Shown: piece after piece, positions 1-5,283 of the stretch
Layout of the letters: each line of letters begins with the position of its first letter
How positions within the stretch are numbered: position 1 is the first letter of the stretch
NCBI GenBank assembly: GCA_035474375.1
Contig: DATINJ010000065.1
Coordinates: 1 to 6,458, forward strand
Length of the DNA stretch: 6,458 nt
Source of the DNA: JANNPJ01 sp035474375
GTDB taxonomy: Bacteria > Actinomycetota > Actinomycetes > Actinomycetales > Kineosporiaceae
Direction: 5' to 3'
Position numbers and translations under genes: made by a program
The notes under the pieces: model-generated
What the model was told of the DNA's origin: nothing
Database searches by the model: none
What the model saw: only the letters and a program-made list of their open reading frames with translations

Positions 1-1363
1 CCACGCCCGATCCCCAGTAGGCCCTCGGCATGAGCTCAACGATCGGGAACACCATCTCGGCCTCGCCGGGCGTCGCGAGACAGAACTCGATCGCCGCGCG
101 CACGTTGGGCTGTTCCTCGGTGAGCCGGGCCTGCCAGTACGGCTGCCGGTGGCTGGACCATCCCGCACCGGCAGCGGCCACCAGTTCCCGGCACCAGTCA
201 CGATGGCGAGCGCGGAAGAGTGCCTGATCACCGGCCTGGGCCAGCCGTTCCATCCCGTAATCGCGAATGGTCTCCAGCATCCGGTACCGCACCGGCCCGC
301 TTCGATCGCCGCCGGGATCGAGCCGGTCCACGATCGACTTGTCGACCAAACCGGCCAGGACGTCCACCAAATCGTGAGCCGGAAGCAGTTCATCGCAGCA
401 CACGCTTTCGACAGCGTCCAGGGTGAACCCACCGACGAACACCGACAACCGGGCCCACAGCACCCGCTCGGGCTTGCCGCACAGGTCGAACGACCACTCA
501 ACGCACGCCCGCAGCGTCTGCTGCCGACCCGGCGCGTCCCGCCGGCCACGCGAGAGCAACGCGAACCGGTCATTCACCCGCTCCAGGATCTGCTGCGGCG
601 CAAGAACCCGTACCCGGGCCACCGCCAACTCGATCGCCAGCGGCAAACCATCCAGGCGGCGGCACAGCTCGGCGACCGCGTCCCGATTGTGGTGGGTCAG
701 GGTGAAGCCGGGCGTCACGGCCTGCGCCCGGGTCACGAACAGCGCGACCGATTCATAGCGGGTCAGGTCTCTCAGGTCTGCTCGCCGGTCCCGGTCGGGG
801 ACCGGCAGCGGCTGCACCGGGTAAATCACCTCACCACCGACCGCGATCGGCTCGCGACTGGTCGCCAGCACTCGTACCCCGGCACAGGCGACGAGCAACT
901 GGTCGACGAAGACAGCGCAGGCGGGACCTACCTGCTCGCAGTTGTCCAGCACCACCAGCGTCTGCCGATCCGTCAGGTAGCTGATGAGCATCTCGACCGG
1001 CGATCCGCCGGCCCGCTGCGGCATTCCCAATGCCAGCAGCACGACGTGAGCGATCAGATCCGGGTCCCGGACCTCGGGGCCGGGCAACTGCGACGCCTGC
1101 AAGTGCGTGAGATCGACGAACCACGCGCCGTCCGAGAACTGGCGCCTCAGGTCGGTCGCTACCTGCAACGCCAACCGGGTCTTGCCGACCCCACCCACAC
1201 CCGTCAACGTCACCAGGCGGTGCTTCGTCACCAGCGCCTTGACCTGCCCGATCTCACGGCCGCGGCCAACCAGCGGGCTCAGCTGCGCGGGCAGGCTCCC
1301 CCGCATCGAACGCCGCCCACCCCGCGATGCCTCCTTCCAGTCAGGCACACCGGGTGACGGCAC
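1..1363 (-). CDS. AfsR/LuxR-class regulator with NB-ARC-like (STAND) ATPase domain, 3' end outside window
   Basis: No C-terminus is present: the reading frame is open to the left edge, giving 454 residues. I translated the minus strand directly. Visible motifs in order are LVGRGREI (about 31-38), the P-loop GVGGVGKT (55-62), Walker B LVVLDNCE (136-143), LATSREP (166-172), LDGLPLAIELA (237-247), RQQTLRACVEWSFDL (280-294) and RYRMLETIRDYG (359-370). This series is the signature of predicted ATPases of the AfsR/LuxR regulator class, which couple nucleotide binding to transcriptional control, usually with C-terminal TPR repeats and often a LuxR-type helix-turn-helix. No N-terminal SARP/OmpR DNA-binding domain is present, because the P-loop module starts about 25 residues in. 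Any DNA-binding domain must therefore lie beyond the window. The GTG start at 1363 is set by an in-frame TAG two codons upstream and by a GGAAGGAG ribosome site. The target genes cannot be told from the sequence. Confidence 0.93.
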   Translation of the reverse strand, partial: MPSPGVPDWKEASRGGRRSMRGSLPAQLSPLVGRGREIGQVKALVTKHRLVTLTGVGGVGKTRLALQVATDLRRQFSDGAWFVDLTHLQASQLPGPEVRDPDLIAHVVLLALGMPQRAGGSPVEMLISYLTDRQTLVVLDNCEQVGPACAVFVDQLLVACAGVRVLATSREPIAVGGEVIYPVQPLPVPDRDRRADLRDLTRYESVALFVTRAQAVTPGFTLTHHNRDAVAELCRRLDGLPLAIELAVARVRVLAPQQILERVNDRFALLSRGRRDAPGRQQTLRACVEWSFDLCGKPERVLWARLSVFVGGFTLDAVESVCCDELLPAHDLVDVLAGLVDKSIVDRLDPGGDRSGPVRYRMLETIRDYGMERLAQAGDQALFRARHRDWCRELVAAAGAGWSSHRQPYWQARLTEEQPNVRAAIEFCLATPGEAEMVFPIVELMPRAYWGSGV

Positions 1364-1644
1364 GACCTAACTCCTTCCGCCACAACATCAGGCGGGTCCA
1401 GCAAACATTTCAAACACGGGGTGCCGGAGGACTCGCCGAGCGCGACCATGTCTGCCGAGCAGCCCGACCATCGGCATACCCCCTCGCTGCATCCCCCAAT
1501 AGTCAACAGCCTACGTCAGCGCGACCCTGTGTTGGCCTGTTGTCGCAATCTGTACGGTCACGATCCAAGGTGTACGCCCTACGGCATGCGTCCGGGTGCC
1601 CCCGCAGTGCCGGCACTCCTCGAAGCCGCCCGGCTGATTCCGGG
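1364..1644. other. Intergenic region between esterase stop and regulator start (probable regulator promoter region)
   Basis: No convincing gene is seen in these 281 bp. Directly after the esterase stop lies a small hairpin, CCCGG/CCGGG with a 6-nt loop (1629-1644), without a T-run; at best it is a weak terminator. A perfect 12-bp palindrome AGTGCCGGCACT lies at 1606-1617. TGTACG occurs twice with exactly 20-bp periodicity (1551-1556 and 1571-1576). On the minus strand TTGACT (1501-1506) and TTGAAA (1408-1413) resemble -35 boxes, but neither has a clear TAnnnT box at 16-18 nt, so I do not place the promoter. Confidence 0.5.
1371..1378 (-). promoter_or_regulatory. Strong ribosome binding site fixing the GTG start of the ATPase regulator
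   Basis: On the minus strand GGAAGGAG is followed by TTAGGTC (7 nt) and then GTG. The spacer contains an in-frame TAG, so no earlier start is possible. A later ATG at residue 20 has no comparable Shine-Dalgarno, which favours the GTG. Confidence 0.85.
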
Positions 1645-2835
1645 TTACCAGCGCAGTGGAAGGGTCGCGATGACGGCCTCCAGGCGGTCCGCGATCAGGC
1701 GGTGGTCAGCGACAGAGGGATGCCAGTGGCAGCCGCCATAGTCCATCCCGGCGGTGTCGTAGTACCAGTACCGGACTCGGTCGTCGCCCTGGTCGTGACG
1801 TTCCTGAACGATCTGGCGGGCGGCATCGGCGAACTGCGTGGTGTTGGACAGGGCTGTCGCGCTCACCAGGATGACGGCCCGCGGCCCGTATCGGGCCCGG
1901 AGCTTGTCGATGAAGGCGTGGTAGGCGGTGCGGTAGGCGGCGAGCAAAGTGTCCGACGTCCAGACCTCGACGGGGTTGACGGCGGTCGAGAAGTCGTTGA
2001 TCCCTAGGCCGACGACGACGAGTTGCGGCCGCCAGGACCGGTCGACCGGCCAGCGGTCGCCCTCGACCGCCAGCAGCGCCCGGTCGTAGAAGGTCCGGTA
2101 GTCGACCCCCGCATCCTGGCCGTTGTAGTTGCGGACCATACCCCGACCGGAGTAGCCGTTGATCTGGAAATCCGCGTTCAGGTCCTTGGCGGTCAGGGCA
2201 CCAAAGCTGCGGTCGGCATTGGTGGTTCGATTGACGTCTTCGGAGGTGCAGTCCCGGGTGCTGGAAAGATTTCCATATCCGGCGGTGTAGGAGTCGCCGA
2301 TGAACTCGATCTGGCGACTGCGAGCGGACGGGCGAGCCAGCATTGCTCCGTTGACGGCGGGGACAAAGCCAGCGAACTGGCTTGTGGCCCAAGGCGACTC
2401 GGTGCGCTTGACGAGCCGGACACGGTGCGCACCCGGGGCCAGACCGGTGATCCAGTGCGTGCCCGGCTCGGGCGTCACCAAGGTGGACACGGTGGTTCCG
2501 TCAACCTGGACGTCATAGTCGTTGCTCGGATCGTCCAGCTTGACGCCGATTCCCGTCCCGCGGAAGCGGCTCTCGAAGTAGACCCCAGGCCAGCTGTACA
2601 GCACCCGGTCATCGGCGACCTCGACCCGACCCGCGGTGTGCACGGTTCGGAGCACGCCGGCCGCGGGCCAGCCGCTGCTCGACGGTTGGTCGGTCGGCGT
2701 GACGACGCCGGCACTCGCGGCGGCCATGGTCGCGGTGGGGGTGATGGCCGCCAGCCCAAGCACACCGGCCATCGCGAAAATCGCGGCCCACCGAGCACGA
2801 CGCTCCGGACGATTGCTGGCACGAGACATGTTCAT
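1645..2835 (-). CDS. Secreted SGNH/GDSL esterase, carbohydrate esterase family 2-like (acetyl-xylan esterase type)
   Basis: This is a 396-residue exported hydrolase. The signal peptide has an Arg-rich n-region (about 9-15), a hydrophobic core (16-32) and probable Ala-x-Ala cleavage near 38-42. Residues about 57-165 form a beta-rich domain and about 175-396 an SGNH hydrolase domain, the two-domain order of family CE2 enzymes that deacetylate plant polysaccharides. Catalytic blocks: IGDSYTAGYGN with Ser182 in GDSY, NGYSGRG with the block II Gly, GLGIND with Asn280 in GxND, and HWHPS with His372. The Asp usually three residues before His is Cys369 here, so a Ser-His dyad is possible, as described for a clostridial CE2 enzyme. 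The mature chain has only two cysteines (196 and 369). ATG at 2835 or ATG at 2829 could start it; AAGGG lies 8 nt before the latter and 2 nt before the former, so 2829 (394 residues) is a real alternative. Substrate is inferred only. Confidence 0.88.
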   Translation of the reverse strand: MNMSRASNRPERRARWAAIFAMAGVLGLAAITPTATMAAASAGVVTPTDQPSSSGWPAAGVLRTVHTAGRVEVADDRVLYSWPGVYFESRFRGTGIGVKLDDPSNDYDVQVDGTTVSTLVTPEPGTHWITGLAPGAHRVRLVKRTESPWATSQFAGFVPAVNGAMLARPSARSRQIEFIGDSYTAGYGNLSSTRDCTSEDVNRTTNADRSFGALTAKDLNADFQINGYSGRGMVRNYNGQDAGVDYRTFYDRALLAVEGDRWPVDRSWRPQLVVVGLGINDFSTAVNPVEVWTSDTLLAAYRTAYHAFIDKLRARYGPRAVILVSATALSNTTQFADAARQIVQERHDQGDDRVRYWYYDTAGMDYGGCHWHPSVADHRLIADRLEAVIATLPLRW

Positions 2836-2947
2836 GGCCCTTCGGCTCGGAACGACGAGACCTCCAGCAGACAGCACGGGCCCCAGGCCGAGCATGCACA
2901 AAATTCACGAATCATGCAACGCTGTAAAGTTTTTGAAATTCTTTCAA
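2836..2947 (-). promoter_or_regulatory. AT-rich upstream region of the esterase gene with repeats (probable promoter/operator)
   Basis: Positions 2893-2947 are distinctly AT-rich against a GC-rich background. They hold an inverted repeat TTGAAA-ttc-TTTCAA (2933-2947) and a direct repeat CATGCA (2893-2898 and 2913-2918) spaced exactly 20 bp. On the minus strand TTTACA (RC at 2922-2927) followed 17 nt later by AATTTT, or TTGCAT followed 17 nt later by CATGCT, could be -35/-10 pairs. Neither is a strong match. The location, directly upstream of the esterase start, supports a promoter with an operator-like repeat. Confidence 0.4.
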
Positions 2948-2972
2948 CGCCAGCGAGTCGGGCTGTCTGGCG
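2948..2972 (-). terminator. Possible weak terminator hairpin after the lipoprotein gene
   Basis: CGCCAG (2948-2953) and CTGGCG (2967-2972) form a 6-bp stem with a 13-nt loop, 25 nt downstream of the lipoprotein stop. A longer-range CAACGCC/GGCGTTG pair (2945-2951 and 2988-2994) competes with it. On the minus strand the hairpin is followed by TTGAAAGAATTT, not a clean T-run, so Rho-independent termination is uncertain. Confidence 0.3.
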
Positions 2973-2996
2973 CCGCCCCCCAGATTCGGCGTTGTT

Positions 2997-3833
2997 CTAG
3001 CCGTTGTCGGGAATCTTGTCGGGATCGATCAGATCCTTCTCGGCCGGGGCCGTCACCGGAGTGCCCGCCCCGAGATCGGCCAGGACGGCGGTCGTCCGCA
3101 TGAAAGCCATATCCTTGGAAACCGATTCGGGCAGCCCGGATTCCACCGACACGGTGTTTCCGTCGAGGCGCACCTGCCTCGGCGCGTAGTTCGGGCCGAT
3201 TTCCACGATCACCTCGGCACTGCCGGTCAGATGGTCCACGTCGACCTTCTGCCGGAGCAGCTCCTGGTCCAGACCGAGCGCCTGCATCGCTACGGCGGCG
3301 CCGACCCGGCCACGCAGGGTCCAGCCGTCCTCGCGGCGCACCACGGCCACCGGCTGCAGGGAGGTCAGCGCCGCCGGGAAGAACGACCTGACCGGGAACG
3401 AGCCCGGTCCGGGCCCGGCGGACGGCTTCACCGAGTCCATCTCCGTCCACCGGCCACGCAACGGCTTCGGCCAGCTCGGCATCGAGATGTATGCCCGGGA
3501 ATTGACGGCAACGACGTCAGCGCCCAGCCGTTGCCAGCGCGGCATCTGCTCAAGCAGCTCCAGCGGCTGACTGGTGTACCTCAGCTTGATCGCCCAGGAC
3601 CGGTCGGCCAGGTTGTAGGTCCCGTTCTCGGCCAAGGTGACCGACCCAGCACCATGGATACCGACCGTTCGCTGCTGAAAGGATCCGGTGTTGGCTTTCC
3701 GCAGAACGCTTTCCATCCGTTCATTGACGCCAGCCGGTGACGATGCGGCCACGTCGTCCGACCGCCCGCATCCGGACGAGATCAGGAGCGCCGCCAGAGC
3801 CACCCCGCCGGTGACGGTACGCCAGATTCGCAT
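2997..3833 (-). CDS. Putative lipoprotein, possible LolA/LppX-like fold
   Basis: This is a 278-residue exported protein. The N-terminus has a short basic start (MRIWR), a hydrophobic stretch (about 7-18) and LISSGC, with Cys22 as probable lipidation site. The lipobox is imperfect because Ser rather than Leu/Val/Ile is at -3. The mature part starts with a polar linker, then a region of alternating strands (for example SWAIKLRYT near 79-87 and AEVIVEIGPNY near 206-216), and ends in an acidic tail. Size, lipobox and strand pattern recall actinobacterial LppX/LprG-type or LolA-fold lipoproteins that carry lipophilic molecules at the envelope, but I see no diagnostic motif, so the family is a suggestion. 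The start at 3833 has no Shine-Dalgarno; a -10 box placed exactly for leaderless transcription supports it. It is divergent from the gene at 3929. Confidence 0.8.
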   Translation of the reverse strand: MRIWRTVTGGVALAALLISSGCGRSDDVAASSPAGVNERMESVLRKANTGSFQQRTVGIHGAGSVTLAENGTYNLADRSWAIKLRYTSQPLELLEQMPRWQRLGADVVAVNSRAYISMPSWPKPLRGRWTEMDSVKPSAGPGPGSFPVRSFFPAALTSLQPVAVVRREDGWTLRGRVGAAVAMQALGLDQELLRQKVDVDHLTGSAEVIVEIGPNYAPRQVRLDGNTVSVESGLPESVSKDMAFMRTTAVLADLGAGTPVTAPAEKDLIDPDKIPDNG

Positions 3834-3840
3834 TCGGCTG

Positions 3841-3846
3841 AGACTA
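3841..3846 (-). promoter_or_regulatory. -10 box for a leaderless lipoprotein mRNA
   Basis: Minus-strand TAGTCT (TAnnnT type) ends 7 nt before the A of the ATG at 3833. That spacing puts the transcription start on the start codon itself, the arrangement known for leaderless actinobacterial genes, and it explains the absence of a ribosome site. No -35 match is visible. Confidence 0.5.
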
Positions 3847-3891
3847 GTGGGCCGCCTGCGGACCGCTCGCCCCGGCCCGGTGGGCAGGCAT

Positions 3892-3897
3892 TACGAT
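3892..3897 (+). promoter_or_regulatory. -10 box for the eight-cysteine membrane protein gene
   Basis: TACGAT (TAnnnT) lies 31 nt before the GTG at 3929, which would give a leader of about 25 nt containing the GAAAGGG ribosome site at 3916-3922 (6-nt spacing to GTG). No -35 box is evident. The opposite -10 box lies 45 bp away. An inverted repeat GCCTGC (3854-3859) / GCAGGC (3884-3889) sits between the two boxes and could bind a shared regulator. Confidence 0.45.
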
Positions 3898-3928
3898 CTG
3901 CACCCAAGATCAATCGAAAGGGTCTCAA

Positions 3929-4936
3929 GTGCGTCGCCGTCGGTTGATCGTGATCGTCTTTCTTGTCCTGGTGGTCCTCATCGCCGGTGGTGTCACCACA
4001 GATCGGGTGCTGCGCAATCACCGACTCGCTCAACAGCGGTCTGACTACGCCGCCGGGCTCGATGCCTCGCACCGGGCCGACTGTGCCCGGGCGCTCCCGT
4101 TACTGTCCGCCGCTCGTCAGGGCGGATCCACGAGGGTCAGGGCAGCGGCGGTGCAGGAACGCCACGTCTGCGAAAACCTGCAGCTGTTTCAGGCCCGGAC
4201 GGCGGATCAGGTACCCACCGCGGCCCTGATCTCCTGGATCGGGTATCTGAGCAGCGGCCCACCGAAACCCTTTCAGGCGATCGCCGTCAAGGCGTCTCGA
4301 ACGGTGGTGACGTCCGGACCGCTGAACAAGATCATGACGGCACCGCTCTGCCGTCAGCGGCTGGAACTGGCCCAGTACGGCATCCTCACAACCAAGCGCA
4401 GCGATCCGCTCGCTGCGGACTTCATGAGCGCCTGCGCCGCGGCCCAGGCCAAGAGCGACCCAACAGCAGCACTGCGGCTGTACACCACGCTGCGCACCGA
4501 GTACCCGAAGACCGCCGCGAAGCCCGCCGTCGTCAACGCCTTCGGGCGGCTGATCTCCAGCCGGCTGACCCCGGAGGGAGTGAAATCCGGTGCTCGGATC
4601 TTTGGTTACCCCCGCCCGCTCGGGGGCAAGACGCGACTGGTGGCGCGGAACGGTCAGGCCGCGACGTCACTGGAGATGATCCTGGCCGGGGCTGCCACCC
4701 GGACGATCAAAGTCAAGGCGTGCAAAGGCTGCGTGAAGGTCAGCACCGCCGCCCAAGGGCTGAGTCAATGCGACCGACCAGGATCGGACGAGAAGACGGT
4801 CACCCTCCCGGCCGGCAAGTACAGCTGGGCTCATGTGGACAAGAAATCCATGGAGAACCTCTGGGTCGAGCGATGGAATCTGAAGCCGAACTACCTCTAC
4901 AACTACTGCTGGTGGTCAGAGGTTGACACCAACTGA
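3929..4936 (+). CDS. Membrane-anchored extracytoplasmic protein with eight cysteines, function unknown
   Basis: I do not recognise this 335-residue protein. MRRRR is followed by a hydrophobic segment (about 6-22) with no clear cleavage site, so it is probably an N-terminal anchor with the remainder outside. Residues about 35-215 look helical, with short Ala/Leu-rich segments such as DCARALPLLSAARQ and AALRLYTTLRTEYP reminiscent of degenerate TPR-like repeats. Residues about 220-335 look beta-rich (TRTIKVKACKGC, VTLPAGKYSWAHV) and end in an aromatic tail, WNLKPNYLYNYCWWSEVDTN. Cysteines at 52, 81, 141, 169, 265, 268, 281 and 327 are all beyond the anchor and even in number, suggesting disulfides. 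The GTG start is supported by GAAAGGG 6 nt upstream. The last ten codons recur 310 bp downstream in slightly altered form. It is divergent from the lipoprotein gene and may share its control. Confidence 0.85.
   Translation: MRRRRLIVIVFLVLVVLIAGGVTTDRVLRNHRLAQQRSDYAAGLDASHRADCARALPLLSAARQGGSTRVRAAAVQERHVCENLQLFQARTADQVPTAALISWIGYLSSGPPKPFQAIAVKASRTVVTSGPLNKIMTAPLCRQRLELAQYGILTTKRSDPLAADFMSACAAAQAKSDPTAALRLYTTLRTEYPKTAAKPAVVNAFGRLISSRLTPEGVKSGARIFGYPRPLGGKTRLVARNGQAATSLEMILAGAATRTIKVKACKGCVKVSTAAQGLSQCDRPGSDEKTVTLPAGKYSWAHVDKKSMENLWVERWNLKPNYLYNYCWWSEVDTN
4907..4936 (+). repeat. Direct repeat copy 1: last ten codons of the eight-cysteine protein gene
   Basis: These 30 nt encode CWWSEVDTN plus TGA. 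They match 5217-5246 at 27 of 30 positions, exactly 310 bp away. The differences are at 4924 (silent), 4926 (Asp to Gly) and 4932 (Asn to Ser). Confidence 0.9.
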
Positions 4937-4946
4937 CCGCGACCAG
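4909..4946 (+). terminator. Hairpin overlapping the stop codon of the eight-cysteine protein gene
   Basis: Nested pairs are CTGGT (4909-4913) with ACCAG (4942-4946), GGTCAG (4914-4919) with CTGACC (4933-4938), and TTG with CAA around an ACAC loop, with a GCG bulge on the 3' side and AGG on the 5' side. The stop codon is inside the stem. No T-run follows, so it may stabilise the 3' end or help terminate transcription rather than act as a classical terminator. Confidence 0.4.
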
Positions 4947-4976
4947 AAACCATGACCAGCCCGACGACCTGACCAC

Positions 4977-5067
4977 GCGATGTTCCCGTCACCTGCCCGT
5001 TGGCCACCGAAACCAAGATCAACAGCGGCAAATCCGGTAGCTACCGGGCAGGTGACGGGAACATCGC
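4977..5067. repeat. Long inverted repeat with 23-bp perfect arms (91-nt hairpin)
   Basis: The left arm (4977-4999) begins GCGATGTTCCCGTCACC. The right arm (5045-5067) is its exact reverse complement. Pairing continues inward after one mismatch (5001-5004 with 5040-5043, one G.T) and again (ACCG 5006-5009 with CGGT 5035-5038), leaving a 25-nt purine-rich loop. The total is about 31 pairs. It lies between convergent genes, so a bidirectional terminator is possible, but no T-run flanks either side. A MITE-like or other dispersed palindromic element is the alternative. Confidence 0.9.
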
Positions 5068-5216
5068 CATGCCCCGACCCAGGGCGAACAGGGCCTTGCG
5101 CGTCGGGTACAGCGTCAGGTGCAGCCATGGTTCACACCAACACGCACAAGTACCACGGCAATCGATTACCCGGCGGTCGAACCCGGGTTATGCGTGCCCG
5201 GATGACCGCTGCCGAT

Positions 5217-5246
5217 TGCTGGTGGTCAGAGGTGGGCACCAGCTGA
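5217..5246 (+). repeat. Direct repeat copy 2: remnant of a duplicated gene 3' end
   Basis: This reads CWWSEVGTS plus TGA, matching 4907-4936 at 27 of 30 positions, stop codon included. Of three changes, one is silent and two are Asp to Gly and Asn to Ser. The sequence upstream of it does not resemble the rest of the 335-residue gene, so only the extreme 3' end is duplicated. On the RNA level its GGTCAG/CTGATC pair still forms with one G.U. Confidence 0.8.
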
Positions 5247-5263
5247 TCAGATTTCCTCGCTCA

Positions 5264-5276
5264 ACCCGCGCCGGGT
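5264..5276 (-). terminator. Small GC hairpin after the effector-like gene, possible terminator
   Basis: ACCCG (5264-5268) and CGGGT (5272-5276) form a tight 5-bp stem with a 3-nt loop, 7 nt beyond the TAA of the minus-strand gene. No T-run follows, so support is weak. Confidence 0.25.
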
Positions 5277-5283
5277 ACGACTG

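Larger units (their letters stand above)
4937..5283. other. 347-bp gene-free region between convergent genes, rich in repeats
   Basis: I see no credible gene here. An open frame at 4980-5246 exists, but its translation is low-complexity (Pro/Arg/Gly/Thr) and only its last residues, CWWSEVGTS, resemble anything, namely the end of the upstream protein. The region holds a long inverted repeat (4977-5067), the second copy of the gene 3' end (5217-5246) and a small hairpin (5264-5276). It may be the debris of a tandem paralogue, or of an insertion. Confidence 0.6.

Noticed and set aside
149..1357. A 402-residue open frame on the plus strand
   Set aside because: It lies antisense to the ATPase regulator, whose P-loop, Walker B and other family motifs are unmistakable on the minus strand. 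The plus-strand translation is rich in Arg, Gln, Pro and His without domains, typical of a GC-rich shadow frame.
2836..2901. A longer start for the esterase at 2901
   Set aside because: It would add 22 residues before the basic n-region of the signal peptide and lies within the likely promoter region; the ATGs at 2835 and 2829 have a nearby AAGGG.
2023..3000. A 325-residue open frame on the plus strand
   Set aside because: It is antisense to the SGNH esterase, which has a signal peptide and all catalytic blocks. The plus-strand product is low-complexity Gly/Arg/Val-rich and crosses the esterase promoter region.
4977..5067. An integron attC site or CRISPR repeat pair
   Set aside because: No GTTRRRY/RYYYAAC core sites are seen at the ends, the arms are a single perfect inverted pair and not spaced direct repeats, and no integrase or cas gene is in the window.
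5175..5200. A possible tRNA T-arm (GGGTTCGACC on the minus strand)
   Set aside because: The closing pair of the T stem fails, there is no acceptor or anticodon stem around it and no CCA-adjacent 3' end.
4980..5246. An 88-residue open frame in the gap between convergent genes
   Set aside because: Its start lies inside the long inverted repeat, it has no ribosome site that I can see, and its composition is biased. Only its last residues resemble a real protein, which is better explained as a duplicated gene end.
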